Origin: Paenibacillus albiflavus
Lineage (GTDB): Bacteria > Bacillota > Bacilli > Paenibacillales > NBRC-103111
Assembly: GCF_004344915.1 (NCBI RefSeq)
Contig: NZ_SKFG01000022.1
Coordinates: forward strand, 1-64,000
Length of the DNA: 64,000 nt
Direction: 5' to 3'
Within the stretch, counting starts at the first letter, position 1. Each line of letters opens with the position of its first letter. Positions 46,042 through 56,395 of this stretch are shown here, in pieces. A program made the translations under genes and the position numbers. The notes beneath the pieces are model-generated. The model ran no database searches and was not told the origin of the DNA. It saw only the letters and a list, made by a program, of their open reading frames with translations.

Positions 46042-47005
46042 ATGAGACCACTTCCACCGGGTTCACATAGGTCTTGTCCAATTTAATAGAAAAATAGAGA
46101 ATTCCCGTCCCCTTATGTTCGTTCTCACTGGCATAGCCGATCGTATCCCCACCCTTGACCCAGTCATTTACGACAACTCTGGACTGCTCAAGCCAACCAT
46201 AGGTTGAACTGACCCCATTCGGATGCTTAATCACGATTGTTAGGCCTGTTTCTTCTGTTGTATCAACAAATACGACCTGTCCTTCATCAAATGATGAAAC
46301 AGGAGCTTTCGTTGTGGTCTGCAGAAGGACGCCTGTTTTGCTTTGATCAAATGGAATGGTGACATAGCCCTGCAATGGTGCAAAGAAAGTACGTTTATTG
46401 CCCGTGCTTGCTTTCATCGTATTGTCCCCATGCTCTGCGGAATCAAATGCAGGTAGAAAAGACGGTGTATCGCCAAATGTATCTTTAAACCAAGAAGCAA
46501 CGGAATCAAATTCAAGCGGAGTCGTTAAGGCATTAATCACGTAATTCTTGCCCTTATCTGCATAAGGATGCTGAATTTGAAATAATCCCCATACGAGAGC
46601 AAACAGGATGAGACAAATAGCTCCCCTAATCCAAAATCGACGCAGCTTGGGATGTTCATTCCAATCGTCCGGATCTTCATCTGTCGACTCGAATATGCCT
46701 TTTTTATATTTTTGTTTCCATACATATTCAGGATCTTGCAGCCTTGGGTCTGTTGCGATAAGCAGACTAGGCTCAATAATAGGACCTGACCGTTCCAATT
46801 CAGGAGAAGGCTTCTCAGGTATTGGATTGTCTGTGACTGTATACGGATTTTCCATGACATGAGTTGGACGATCATGCAGATCATGATCTGGCTCATGAAT
46901 AGGCGTGATGAAGAAATCTACTTGTTTCGATTGCTCTCGCTCATCTCCAAGTAGTTGCTTGATTCGCTCCATGCGGCGCATACGTACATTACGTTTGACT
47001 TCCAT
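46034..47005 (-). CDS. spoIVFA: SpoIVFA, inhibitor/anchor of SpoIVFB
   Basis: A 323-residue protein with a long N-terminal cytoplasmic region, one membrane helix (about 125-142), and an extracytoplasmic LytM/M23-type fold at the C-terminus. The metalloprotease His-x-His is replaced (ILYFSIKLD where LHFE is usual), so the domain is inactive, as in B. subtilis, where SpoIVFA holds SpoIVFB inactive until SpoIVB cleaves it. The ATG at 47005 follows GGGAGGAA. It precedes spoIVFB directly. Confidence 0.93.
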   Translation of the reverse strand: MEVKRNVRMRRMERIKQLLGDEREQSKQVDFFITPIHEPDHDLHDRPTHVMENPYTVTDNPIPEKPSPELERSGPIIEPSLLIATDPRLQDPEYVWKQKYKKGIFESTDEDPDDWNEHPKLRRFWIRGAICLILFALVWGLFQIQHPYADKGKNYVINALTTPLEFDSVASWFKDTFGDTPSFLPAFDSAEHGDNTMKASTGNKRTFFAPLQGYVTIPFDQSKTGVLLQTTTKAPVSSFDEGQVVFVDTTEETGLTIVIKHPNGVSSTYGWLEQSRVVVNDWVKGGDTIGYASENEHKGTGILYFSIKLDKTYVNPVEVVSFD

Positions 47006-47093
47006 CTCGATTCCTCCCACTTGTCTGGACAACCTTCATATAACAATCTATGAGAGGAATAGAGAAAATAGTCGTGACTGTCATGACTTGCGT

Positions 47094-49232
47094 TTATTTC
47101 ATTTTGTTAAGCGCGTCTCGCAAAGCATCACCTAATCCTGAGGTAAGTGACGTATTGTCACTATATTGTTTAATTAATTTCGCCTGCTGATGTTTATTTA
47201 CACGTTTGCTGCCGCTTTGCTCCTCCAGCTTCTCTACTATATTACATAGTCGGCACTGTGCATATTTGCCCGCTTTACCTGTATGCAGCTCCATTTTCTT
47301 ATGACAAACAGGACAACGCTTATTGATTCGCTGTGGCTCGGCATTGCGCTTATAATTGCATTCGCGATTCGAACAAACAAGCAATTTACCTCGCTTGCTA
47401 TTACGTTCCATCAACTGTTGATTGCATTCGGGACATCTGGAATGAGTTAGATTATGCGGTTTATAGACGATGTCGCTTACTTTGACTTCACGAACTAGCT
47501 TCTCTGCTTGTTCACGAATCCCGCTGATAAACTTCGCTCTATTGCCAGCTCCACGTGCAATTCGTTCCAACTCCCGCTCCCACTCTGCAGTAAGCTCTGG
47601 CGAGCGTAATTCGCTTGCGACAAGCTCGATAAGCTGTTTGCCTTTACCAGTAGGAATGAGAGATTTCCCATGACGTTCGATGGTTTCAGAGTGAATCAGC
47701 TTCTCGATAATATCCGCACGAGTCGCAGGTGTACCTAGATTATGCTTTTCCATCTGGGATAGTAATGAAGCTTCATTATAGCGACTTGGTGGTTTGGTCG
47801 CTTGCTCCCTTGCTTGGCAGTTTCTAATTATTAATTGCTGCCCTTCTTTGAGATCCGGCAGTAGCTGACGAGAACTGGAACGATCATCATGATCCGTCTC
47901 TTCATCATCGGTTAGATCAAACGTATTCCCATATACCTCTTTCCAGCCCGCATCCTTCTGAACTCTACCTTTGGCATAAAATTTCTCCCCGCCTGATTCC
48001 AGCGTAAGGCTCGTTTCGTCATAACGGTAGACAGGATAAAATAATGCGATAAAACGTTTGACAATCAAATCATATAGTCTGCGTTCATCCGAGCTAAGTG
48101 CACTCAAGTCCACAAATTGCTCAGTCGGAATAATCGCATGATGATCCGTTACCTTGCTGTCATCAACAATTCTTTTGGTAATAGGCAAAGGTTTGCGCAA
48201 TAACGGTCTAGCTAGTACTGCATATGGACCTACAGCAACGCTCTCCAATCTGCTGCTGAACGTAGCTGCCATATCCGATGTGAGATAACGGGAATCTGTT
48301 CGCGGATAAGTAACCAGCTTATGCTGTTCATACAACTTCTGGAGCACATTCGAAGTCTGCTTAGCGGAGAAGCCCAACCGATTATTAGCATCTCTCTGAA
48401 GTTCTGTCAGATCATAAGCTAGCGGCTGCGGTTCTATTTTCTCTGTCGTCGTCTGTTTTATTAGCTTCGCGCTTGAACCTTTTACTTTACTCACAATAGC
48501 ATCAGCTTGATCTTTGGCGAACAGCCTGCCATCCTGCGAATCTCCGCCACGCCATCTGGCTTGGAATCCATCCAAATTAGCAGTTACTGTCCAAAATGGA
48601 ACGGGACGGAATTTCTCGATTTCACGCTCTCTTTCCATCATCGTCGCAAGCGTAGGCGTCTGTACGCGACCTGCAGACAATTGTGCATCATATTTGCATG
48701 TGAGTGCACGTGTCACGTTTAAACCGATAAGCCAATCTGCTTCTGCGCGACATACAGCTGATGCATACAAATTATCGTAGTCTTTGCCTGGGCGAAGGTG
48801 AGCAAAGCCATCACGAATCGCCTTATCTGTCTGAGAAGAAATCCATAATCGCCTAAAAGGCTTGCGCCAATGCACCATCTCCATAATCCATCTTGCGACA
48901 AGCTCACCTTCACGTCCAGCATCTGTAGCGACGATCAGCTCCTTCAGATCATTGCGTTTGCATAACTGAGCAATTGCTTTATATTGATGCGAGGTTTCAC
49001 GCATAATTTTCAATTTCATCGTAGAAGGGAGCAGCGGTAAGTCCTCCAGCTTCCATGTTTTATACTTTGGATCATAGTCTTCCGGTTCTGATAACTCAAC
49101 CAAATGCCCGAGTGCCCATGTGACGATATACGCTGGACCTTCGATATAACTCTTATGCTTCTCTTTACAACCTAGTACACGCGCAATTTCTTTGGCCACG
49201 CTCGGCTTTTCACATAATACAAGTGATTTCAT
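47094..49232 (-). CDS. topB: DNA topoisomerase III (type IA)
   Basis: This type IA topoisomerase decatenates DNA with a single-strand break. The Toprim residues are Glu8 and Asp104 (ATDAGREGE), and the active-site tyrosine is Y309 in LVTYPRTDSRYL. The C-terminus has two zinc-ribbon-like cysteine clusters (CPECNQQL...CSNRECNY and CPVCHKKM...CRLC). Length is 712 residues. It is not part of the conserved Bacillus order here and has its own promoter. Confidence 0.96.
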   Translation of the reverse strand: MKSLVLCEKPSVAKEIARVLGCKEKHKSYIEGPAYIVTWALGHLVELSEPEDYDPKYKTWKLEDLPLLPSTMKLKIMRETSHQYKAIAQLCKRNDLKELIVATDAGREGELVARWIMEMVHWRKPFRRLWISSQTDKAIRDGFAHLRPGKDYDNLYASAVCRAEADWLIGLNVTRALTCKYDAQLSAGRVQTPTLATMMEREREIEKFRPVPFWTVTANLDGFQARWRGGDSQDGRLFAKDQADAIVSKVKGSSAKLIKQTTTEKIEPQPLAYDLTELQRDANNRLGFSAKQTSNVLQKLYEQHKLVTYPRTDSRYLTSDMAATFSSRLESVAVGPYAVLARPLLRKPLPITKRIVDDSKVTDHHAIIPTEQFVDLSALSSDERRLYDLIVKRFIALFYPVYRYDETSLTLESGGEKFYAKGRVQKDAGWKEVYGNTFDLTDDEETDHDDRSSSRQLLPDLKEGQQLIIRNCQAREQATKPPSRYNEASLLSQMEKHNLGTPATRADIIEKLIHSETIERHGKSLIPTGKGKQLIELVASELRSPELTAEWERELERIARGAGNRAKFISGIREQAEKLVREVKVSDIVYKPHNLTHSRCPECNQQLMERNSKRGKLLVCSNRECNYKRNAEPQRINKRCPVCHKKMELHTGKAGKYAQCRLCNIVEKLEEQSGSKRVNKHQQAKLIKQYSDNTSLTSGLGDALRDALNKMK

Positions 49233-49283
49233 AATTTCTCCCTATCGTAAATGATCTTATTTATCAATCAAACCTGTAAGTTG

Positions 49284-49312
49284 ATTATACACTAGAATCT
49301 CTTTCATCATAA
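49284..49312 (-). promoter_or_regulatory. Putative promoter of topB
   Basis: Perfect TATAAT on the minus strand (49284-49289) with a weak -35 TTATGA at 17 bases, about 50 bases before the ATG. Confidence 0.4.
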
Positions 49313-49357
49313 CTTTAGCGGCAAAGCATAACGATCGCTGCGGCTACGAAAATAAAA

Positions 49358-49393
49358 AACTACTCCCTACAGCAATCTGCTTCAGGAGTAGTT
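49358..49393 (-). terminator. Terminator of the ABC/PIG-L/ArgH unit
   Basis: Minus-strand stem AACTACTCC/GGAGTAGTT with an inner AGCA/TGCT pairing and six T residues, beginning 22 bases after the lyase stop. Confidence 0.85.
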
Positions 49394-49414
49394 AGTCCTA
49401 GAATTTAGATATCG

Positions 49415-50926
49415 TTATGATTGGGTCTGCCAACTGATCATCCGTTCTTCCAGATACACTAATGCCGTCTCATTCTTTTTCTTCGTGTCATCATACCATG
49501 CTTGAACATCCTTTAACTTCTGCCTGCGATCCTTCGCCATCCTCAGTATTTCTTGCGGATTCGGCCCACCTGTTAGAGAACGCAATTGGACAAAATGCAC
49601 GGGATCAAGCGCCTGCTCCAATTGAGCCTGGTTCAACGTCACATCTCTACCTAGAATACGCTGTGATTGTTCATTTATCATCTCCAGCGTAATATCCTTG
49701 ACAGTGCCGCCCATCTCTAAAGTCTTCCGAACAACAGAGCTGACGATATGATGAGACTGTCTAAAATAAATACCTTCCGTGCGTACAAGTGTATCTGCAA
49801 GTTCGGTTACCGTGGCAAAGCTCTCCTGCGCTCTGCCCAACAGCACCTCTTTGTTTACTTCCATCGTGCCAATTACGTTACCTAGGAGTCGGCAGATTTG
49901 CTCCAAGAGAGCAAGCGATTTCCAAGCATATGGCTGCATATCATCTTCGGTATCCACAATATCGCCAAATGGTGTATTATGCAGCATGGAAATAACCGTC
50001 TGCGTATTGCCTACACAGCTGGATAGCAATGAGCGTATATGCTCCACGGAAACGGGATTACGTTTTTGCGGCATGATTGACGACACCTGCACATAAGCTG
50101 CTGACAGCTTAATCGCTCCAAATTCCTGCGTACACCAGAGCAATAAATCCTGTGACATGCGACCAAGATTAAGTGCTGTCAGTTGAACCGCTGCTGCGAC
50201 TTCACTCACATAGTCCGCACCTGCAATTGCATCATAGGAATTCTCAATCATTTCATCAAAAGCTAGCAAACGCATCATTTCTTCGCGATCAATTGCAAAC
50301 CCCGTTGTCGTAAGTGCTGCTGAGCCCATACTGCTACGGTTGCAGTTGCGATAAGCATTCACCAATCGGCGCAGATCACGTCCTAGCATATCAACGGCTG
50401 CCATCAAATAGTGAGCTAAAGTTGTTGGTTGTGCTTGCTGCGTATGGGTATATCCGATCATCACCGTATCTACATGCTCCACTGCGGTAGCAATCAGGAT
50501 ATCCTGCAAGTACATAGCTGCCTGAATGGCTGATAACAGCTTCTCGCGTAAGGTCATGCGATAAATGGCGATTCCCATATCGTTGCGACTGCGTGCCAAA
50601 TGTAGATTACCAGCAAGATCGCCAGCTAATTCTAATAACATGTGCTCAACTTGATAAAATAAATCTTCGAATTCACCTGTATACGTTGCTTTCCGCAGAG
50701 CAGGCAGGTCAAGCTTGCCAATAGCATCTGCTAGCACCTGTGCCTGTTCCTCTGTTACTAAATTTTGTTTGACTAGCATGATCAAATGTGCCTTGTTAAT
50801 TGCCATCATCGGTCCAAGCAACTGCGCTTTCGCCTCATCAAATGCTGGAGATAATACGAGCTCTGCATAGGATTTACCAGGGAAGCTGCTGCCCTCTTGT
50901 TCAATAATTAAGTTACGATTATTCAC
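49415..50926 (-). CDS. ArgH-superfamily C-N lyase (argininosuccinate lyase-like)
   Basis: A 503-residue member of the fumarase/aspartase superfamily, closest in motifs to argininosuccinate lyase. It has LARSRNDM (where ArgH has GRSRND), the catalytic-His segment GYTHTQQAQP, and the catalytic-Ser loop SSIMPQKRNP. Family members release fumarate from N-substituted aspartates: argininosuccinate lyase, adenylosuccinate lyase and EDDS lyase. No argG is nearby. It is the last gene of a unit with an importer and a deacetylase, which points to catabolism of an imported compound. The GTG start follows GGGGGAA. Whether it also serves arginine synthesis cannot be told. Confidence 0.85.
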   Translation of the reverse strand: MNNRNLIIEQEGSSFPGKSYAELVLSPAFDEAKAQLLGPMMAINKAHLIMLVKQNLVTEEQAQVLADAIGKLDLPALRKATYTGEFEDLFYQVEHMLLELAGDLAGNLHLARSRNDMGIAIYRMTLREKLLSAIQAAMYLQDILIATAVEHVDTVMIGYTHTQQAQPTTLAHYLMAAVDMLGRDLRRLVNAYRNCNRSSMGSAALTTTGFAIDREEMMRLLAFDEMIENSYDAIAGADYVSEVAAAVQLTALNLGRMSQDLLLWCTQEFGAIKLSAAYVQVSSIMPQKRNPVSVEHIRSLLSSCVGNTQTVISMLHNTPFGDIVDTEDDMQPYAWKSLALLEQICRLLGNVIGTMEVNKEVLLGRAQESFATVTELADTLVRTEGIYFRQSHHIVSSVVRKTLEMGGTVKDITLEMINEQSQRILGRDVTLNQAQLEQALDPVHFVQLRSLTGGPNPQEILRMAKDRRQKLKDVQAWYDDTKKKNETALVYLEERMISWQTQS

Positions 50927-50941
50927 TTTGATTCCCCCATT

Positions 50942-53512
50942 TCATTGATGCGCAGTACTGACGGCTGTCTTACTTACTCTTGCTTGACTAATCATATTAA
51001 CAAATAAACGAATCGCTCCAGGTACCAAATGTGGAATCTCTCTATACCACACAAGAGAGCTATAAGAGTAAACCCCTTTTCCATATTCAGCAGTCAAAAA
51101 GATACCTGTAAATTCCTCTTCACCTGGATCCCCAGTGGAAATAAGCTCTGTATATTCAGTACCCCATGAGCATGGAATATAGGCTGAGCGCTCCTGAATC
51201 CAGCCCTTCCAATCTTCATCCGTAATCAGGTTCGGATAATGGAACATCGAATGCGCTGGAGCAAGTACCGTTACCTGCGAATTCTCATCGGTCACTCGCC
51301 ATTTGAGGAATGGCTTGCCAATCTCAATCGGATATGGCGCAAGCTCTGGCTGCCAATTATCTTCTGGCTTATGGTACTGAACAACAAGATTGCCGCCATT
51401 ATGTACATATTGCAGCAGCCTTTGGTTACATGAAGTCAGTTCAGGTCGAATCGCATAAGCTCTTATTCCTAACACAATGGCATCGTATACACTTAAGTCT
51501 CCGAATTCAATATCTTTAGGCTCCAGTCGAGTAACGTTCAGACCGACCAAGCTTAAATAGTGATCGATATTATCGAATCCGCTTGAAATATAGCCAATCT
51601 GCAATTGCTCTGGCAATCGCAAATCAAATGCCTCAATCTTCAATTGCTCACTACGAATATAGTACGTTTTGCCGATATGCGGGTATTGAATCACTTGTGC
51701 TCGTTCACTGCAAGTAAACTGTGAATCTTCTACAACAGCGGAAATCGCATAGTGACCATTACGTACCTTAGCTGTTGGTTGTACCCTAAACGATACGGTC
51801 AGCGTTTCTCCTTTAAAACCAAATTCTAGCTCTTGATGATCAGGCTGTGCGGTCCATCCGTCTGGTAGCTGCAAATGTATGTTAGCGCCCGCAGCACCCG
51901 ATTTGTAGTTGCGTATCGTCGCTTTAACCGGAATGCATTCAGGTAAACTCACGGTGTTGAGTACAACTGCTTCTGGACTCATACAAATTGAATACGCTGG
52001 TAGTATCGCTACCGTCTGCGCAGGATGCATCACCACTTGACTTGTGACATGATAAGCCACATACTCAGCAACACCACTAAAAATCGGATCATGGTAAGGA
52101 TGAAAATTTGCTGCGTCAATCGGAACCTCTACCTCATACTGTACAGATACCGTCTCGTTATATCCCAACCTGCTGAATTTCGTTTCACCTAAAGGCTTAT
52201 TCACCCAACCTTGTGGTAATCTAAGCTTTAGACTTAGATCACTCAAAGGCATCATCCCACCATTAAATGCTGTAAGGGTTACCCTCGTTGTCTGCCCAGG
52301 AACAAGTTCTGCGGATTCGGGTCTGATTTTAGCAATAAAGGATAACGCTTCTGAACATAGTAAATTAAGCTGATCCTCCTTAACCCGCAAGCGATGGGTT
52401 AAATCAGCCTTCGTTTCATCATCTAAATCTGATCTGGCAATATCACTAATCGTATTGGAAACGTCAATCCTCATTCGCTGTGCTTCAAGGGCAACCTGCG
52501 AAAATCTAGGGAATGATGAGACGATATGTTGGACATCCGAGTGCAGGGCATACAAATCAGTAATGACCCGCTTATCCCCCTGCTTCATCTCTACTTCTTT
52601 GGCGAGATCATCGAACGTAAACGCAATACCATCAAAAAAATCCCGCTCCTGTTTCTGAACAGGGACGATAGATCGTACTAATTCATAATAGCTGCTGATC
52701 GGACCTTCATCGATGTGTGAACCCATTCCTTGCGTCTTATGCATAAAACGGGACTGTTCCCCCATTTGTACATACGAAGCCCCATAAATTTCATTGAATT
52801 CGCCTGTCGGCACGAATACATGATAGGCATCCTCGCCTGCAGGCACATACATTTTCTTAATTTGCCAAGGTCTAATCCCCGCTTCTGCATGCTCAGGAAA
52901 CACATCACTATTCGCTGCATCATCAAATGCTCGAATCGTTAAAATCGTCATCGCACGGTGATGACCATGTGTCGTCACATCATTCTGAAACGCATTGAAC
53001 ACTACATCCGGACGCATAGTTCGGATATTCCGAATCAGTCTCTCGTAAGCTAATGATTCTCCCCATTTACCAAAAGTCTCGTCTGCGCATTTGGAAAATC
53101 CAAAATCATAAATAGGATCATGAATCTGCTCGCTCAGCAAACAAAGCGTAACATTCATCATTTTGGAGGCTTCTTCTAATTCTCGGGTGCGAATCACACC
53201 AAGTGCATCACCCAGTTCGCTGCCAAGCTCATTTTGCCCGCCCTCACCTCTAGTAGCAATCAAACTGATAGTATGAACACCCTTGCCAAGCGAATAATAA
53301 GCCAGTGTATCACTATGCTCATCATCAGGATGCGCACCCGTGTTCATAATGCTTGCAACTGTAGTAAGAGGATGTATAGATTTCCAGAGCTGTACGATCC
53401 CATACACTCGTTTGCTTGATTTCGTAGAAAACTGAGCTGCCAAGCTTGCTTCATCCAGGCATTTATCTGAAGCGATTAGGGGGTCTCCCCCCTTACTTCG
53501 AATGATCATCAT
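50942..53512 (-). CDS. Large PIG-L (LmbE-like) deacetylase fusion protein
   Basis: An 856-residue protein with three regions. Residues about 50-300 form a PIG-L zinc hydrolase with GAHPDDE (59-65; likely ligands His61 and Asp64) and a second His cluster HGHH at 182-185. Residues about 400-620 have NEW3/CARDB-like beta-sandwich patterns. Residues about 640-830 resemble a class I glutamine-amidotransferase/ThuA-like fold (YDAIVLGIRAYA, YVHNGGNLVVQYH). PIG-L enzymes remove acetyl from N-acetylglucosamine-type amines. No signal peptide is visible, so it seems cytoplasmic. ATG 53512 or 53509 follows GAGGAC. The substrate is unknown. Confidence 0.85.
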   Translation of the reverse strand: MMIIRSKGGDPLIASDKCLDEASLAAQFSTKSSKRVYGIVQLWKSIHPLTTVASIMNTGAHPDDEHSDTLAYYSLGKGVHTISLIATRGEGGQNELGSELGDALGVIRTRELEEASKMMNVTLCLLSEQIHDPIYDFGFSKCADETFGKWGESLAYERLIRNIRTMRPDVVFNAFQNDVTTHGHHRAMTILTIRAFDDAANSDVFPEHAEAGIRPWQIKKMYVPAGEDAYHVFVPTGEFNEIYGASYVQMGEQSRFMHKTQGMGSHIDEGPISSYYELVRSIVPVQKQERDFFDGIAFTFDDLAKEVEMKQGDKRVITDLYALHSDVQHIVSSFPRFSQVALEAQRMRIDVSNTISDIARSDLDDETKADLTHRLRVKEDQLNLLCSEALSFIAKIRPESAELVPGQTTRVTLTAFNGGMMPLSDLSLKLRLPQGWVNKPLGETKFSRLGYNETVSVQYEVEVPIDAANFHPYHDPIFSGVAEYVAYHVTSQVVMHPAQTVAILPAYSICMSPEAVVLNTVSLPECIPVKATIRNYKSGAAGANIHLQLPDGWTAQPDHQELEFGFKGETLTVSFRVQPTAKVRNGHYAISAVVEDSQFTCSERAQVIQYPHIGKTYYIRSEQLKIEAFDLRLPEQLQIGYISSGFDNIDHYLSLVGLNVTRLEPKDIEFGDLSVYDAIVLGIRAYAIRPELTSCNQRLLQYVHNGGNLVVQYHKPEDNWQPELAPYPIEIGKPFLKWRVTDENSQVTVLAPAHSMFHYPNLITDEDWKGWIQERSAYIPCSWGTEYTELISTGDPGEEEFTGIFLTAEYGKGVYSYSSLVWYREIPHLVPGAIRLFVNMISQARVSKTAVSTAHQ

Positions 53513-53537
53513 GTCCTCATTCCTATCCGTAGCTGGT

Positions 53538-55265
53538 TTATACTGTCATATTAGCGCGATCACCAGTTATTTTTTGTGTGATGGCTAATACGAGGATAAT
53601 GGTTAAAATTTGCAGAACCCCATAGGCACAAGCAGTACCAAAATCAAAGGAATACATTTTTTGGTAGATAGCTACTGAAATAGGCATTGTTTTCGTTGTA
53701 AATAGGAGAATAGAAGCTACAAACTCGCCAATTCCTTGTACAAAAGCAAGCAGCGCTCCTGCCACGATACCGCCTAACGCCATTGGAAATACAACTCTCC
53801 TAAAGCTATACCACCAGGAAGCTCCTAAATTACGAGCCGCTTCCTCAATAGATACGTCCATCTGCAGTAAAGTAGCAGAAGTGGAACGAAATACGAGTGG
53901 CAAATGACGAACAAAATAAGCGAGTGGTATGATCCAGGCGGTACCTACTAAAATTTGACCAAAGCTGAATACCGATTTCACGTTGAATGCAGCAATTAAA
54001 TTAACCGCAACAACCGTCCCTGGCAAAGCCCATGGAATCATAATTAACGTTTCTAGCAGAAACTTGCCCTTAAACTTCAACCGTACCATACAATATGCTG
54101 CTGCAACGCCAAATGCGAGAACACCAAGCGTAGCAATTCCGCTCATTCTAAGAGAGTTTACGATTGGTTTCCAAGTCTTGCTATTCGTAAACAAATCGAT
54201 ATAATAATCCAATGTATATTTTGGCGGAAGAATTTGAACAGTCCATGTGCCATCCACTGAGAAGGAGATTAGTACGATGACGAGAATCGGCAACGTAAGA
54301 ATGAGCACACCTAGGAATGAGCAAATAATGGCTAGATATTTAATAAATGTATTCTTAACTTCGGAGCGATGAACGCTTACACCCTTGCTCATATTCATAT
54401 AACTTCGTCTGCCCTGATACCAACGCATAACAATTAAGAAAAGAATCGATACGATGGATAAAATGGTAGATTGCGCAGCAGCCATATCAAGGCTACCATT
54501 TGTTCTGGACAAATAAATCTGCATCGTCATCGTTCGTTGAATACCGAATATTAGCGGTGCCGTGTAGGATGCCATCGAAATCATGAAGACAAGTAGCGAA
54601 GAAGCTACCATAGCTGGTGTCAGCATTGGCAGGATGACCCGACGCCATACATATAAACGGCCCGCTCCAAGACTTGCGGCTGCTTCTTCAAGTGAAGGAT
54701 CAAGCCCCTTGATTGCGGCTGATGCTGTCATATAGAAATAGGTGTACATCGTAAAGGTATGTACAACAACGACTCCCCAAATCCCTTTGAGCGAGAACGG
54801 AACTTGCTCCAAATGGAATAACGCCTTAAGCGCTCTTGGAATGATCCCGCTTTCTCCATAAAGAAAAGAGAAGGATAATACGCCAATGAGCGGTGGCAAT
54901 GCCAGCGGTACAAGCACGAGGATCGATAATATTTTTCTGCCAGGAAAATGATAGCGCTCTAGCAAAAAAGCCATCGTAACTCCAACAATTCCACTCGATA
55001 TTACACTTAGAATAGAAATATAAACACTATTCCATAACGCCTCAAGATTCGATGAGTGAGAAGGATCAAAGAATTGCTTATAATTCGCTAGACTGAATGT
55101 CCCATCTGTTTTAAAGCTCTCCGCAAATGTCTGATAGAAGGGATAAACGACATATCCTAGTAAAATTAAAAACAGTGGAGCTACCAATAAATAGACAAAA
55201 TAAGGTGACGACTGCAAAGACGATTTACGCTTTACTGGCTGCACCCCTTGAAGCTCAATTTTCAT
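53538..55265 (-). CDS. Fused ABC importer permease (two BPD domains, FbpB-like)
   Basis: A 575-residue permease with about 12 membrane helices. Two copies of the ATPase-contact EAA loop are present, EEAAASLGAGRLYVWRRV and EEAARNLGASWWYSFRRV, so both membrane halves of the importer are fused in one chain, as in FbpB/AfuB. I chose ATG 55265 with GAGGT seven bases upstream and 11 bases after the ATPase stop. An in-frame codon at 55331 would overlap the ATPase gene. The ligand class of such systems includes ferric iron, hexose phosphates, 2-aminoethylphosphonate and thiamine. Confidence 0.9.
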   Translation of the reverse strand: MKIELQGVQPVKRKSSLQSSPYFVYLLVAPLFLILLGYVVYPFYQTFAESFKTDGTFSLANYKQFFDPSHSSNLEALWNSVYISILSVISSGIVGVTMAFLLERYHFPGRKILSILVLVPLALPPLIGVLSFSFLYGESGIIPRALKALFHLEQVPFSLKGIWGVVVVHTFTMYTYFYMTASAAIKGLDPSLEEAAASLGAGRLYVWRRVILPMLTPAMVASSLLVFMISMASYTAPLIFGIQRTMTMQIYLSRTNGSLDMAAAQSTILSIVSILFLIVMRWYQGRRSYMNMSKGVSVHRSEVKNTFIKYLAIICSFLGVLILTLPILVIVLISFSVDGTWTVQILPPKYTLDYYIDLFTNSKTWKPIVNSLRMSGIATLGVLAFGVAAAYCMVRLKFKGKFLLETLIMIPWALPGTVVAVNLIAAFNVKSVFSFGQILVGTAWIIPLAYFVRHLPLVFRSTSATLLQMDVSIEEAARNLGASWWYSFRRVVFPMALGGIVAGALLAFVQGIGEFVASILLFTTKTMPISVAIYQKMYSFDFGTACAYGVLQILTIILVLAITQKITGDRANMTV

Positions 55266-55275
55266 ATTGGATACC

Positions 55276-56355
55276 TCAATCTGTAAAATAGACGCTTTCC
55301 TTTGGAATAAAGAAGCTGATCTCTTCATCACGCTGTCGCAATCTATGTCCTTGATTAATGAACATTGCTCTTAGCTGCAATCCGCCAATATCGGTTACAT
55401 AATTGACACTCATGCCTGTAAATTCAGAGACGACTACCTTCCCTGCAACATCTAACCCTTCTTCATTCGCATTGCTAGATTCTCGAATCCATTCCGGCCG
55501 AATGGAGATCGCTATTTCAGATCCAACCTCAAATTTGCATATCGGTGATGAATTGTGTGCATTGCCGCAAATCACGATCTCAGGTGTTAAACGAACATAG
55601 ACATCATTGCCCTCTATGCGCTCAATGATCCCGCTCCATAGATTGGTCTCCCCGATAAAAGTACTGACAAAGCGATTGACAGGTCGATTGTAGATTTCTT
55701 CCGGCGATCCAATCTGCTGAACAACTCCGCCTTGCATAACCATAATGCGATCTGACATCGCCATTGCCTCTGCTTGGTCATGCGTAACGTATATCGTCGT
55801 TATCCCAAGCTCCATCTGAAGCTTCTTTATTTCTAATCTCGTTTCTTCGCGCAGCTTAGCGTCAAGATTAGACAAAGGCTCATCAAGCAGCAGAATATTC
55901 GGCTCTATAACTAATGCTCTCGCTAATGCGACACGCTGCTGCTGCCCTCCTGATAATTGATCGATTCGCCTGCTTGCATACGCATCCAAATGTACTTGTT
56001 TAAGAGCATCCGTTACCCTCTGCTTAATTTCATCCTTCGTTTTCTTGCGTACCTTAAGTCCAAATGCAACATTCTCAAACACCGTCATATGCGGGAATAG
56101 TGCATAGTTCTGAAATACCATGCCCGTATTTCGTTTATTAGGAGGTAAATACGTTACATTCTCGTCACCGAACAGGATATTGCCTTCTGTCGGATAATAG
56201 AACCCAGCGATCATTCGCAGTGTCGTTGTTTTGCCACATCCACTCGGCCCGAGCAACGTAAAGAATTCTCCAGGTTTAATTGATACATCTACATCCGAAA
56301 CACCATGTGCTTGACCAAATTGTTTACTAATGTGTTCAAGTGTAACTTGGATCAT
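55276..56355 (-). CDS. ABC importer ATPase with TOBE domain (FbpC/PotA-like)
   Basis: A 359-residue ATPase. Walker A is GPSGCGKTT, signature LSGGQQQRVALARAL, Walker B ILLLDEPLSNLD, switch His TVTHD-like YVTHDQAEAM. The C-terminal TOBE region (about 240-355) matches the ferric/polyamine/phosphonate subfamily. The ribosome binding site is GGAGGAGG. It follows the binding-protein gene, from which a 13-bp hairpin separates it. Confidence 0.93.
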   Translation of the reverse strand: MIQVTLEHISKQFGQAHGVSDVDVSIKPGEFFTLLGPSGCGKTTTLRMIAGFYYPTEGNILFGDENVTYLPPNKRNTGMVFQNYALFPHMTVFENVAFGLKVRKKTKDEIKQRVTDALKQVHLDAYASRRIDQLSGGQQQRVALARALVIEPNILLLDEPLSNLDAKLREETRLEIKKLQMELGITTIYVTHDQAEAMAMSDRIMVMQGGVVQQIGSPEEIYNRPVNRFVSTFIGETNLWSGIIERIEGNDVYVRLTPEIVICGNAHNSSPICKFEVGSEIAISIRPEWIRESSNANEEGLDVAGKVVVSEFTGMSVNYVTDIGGLQLRAMFINQGHRLRQRDEEISFFIPKESVYFTD

Positions 56356-56395
56356 AGCGGCCTCCTCCGAGATTCACATCGTTGTTATGTTATAC

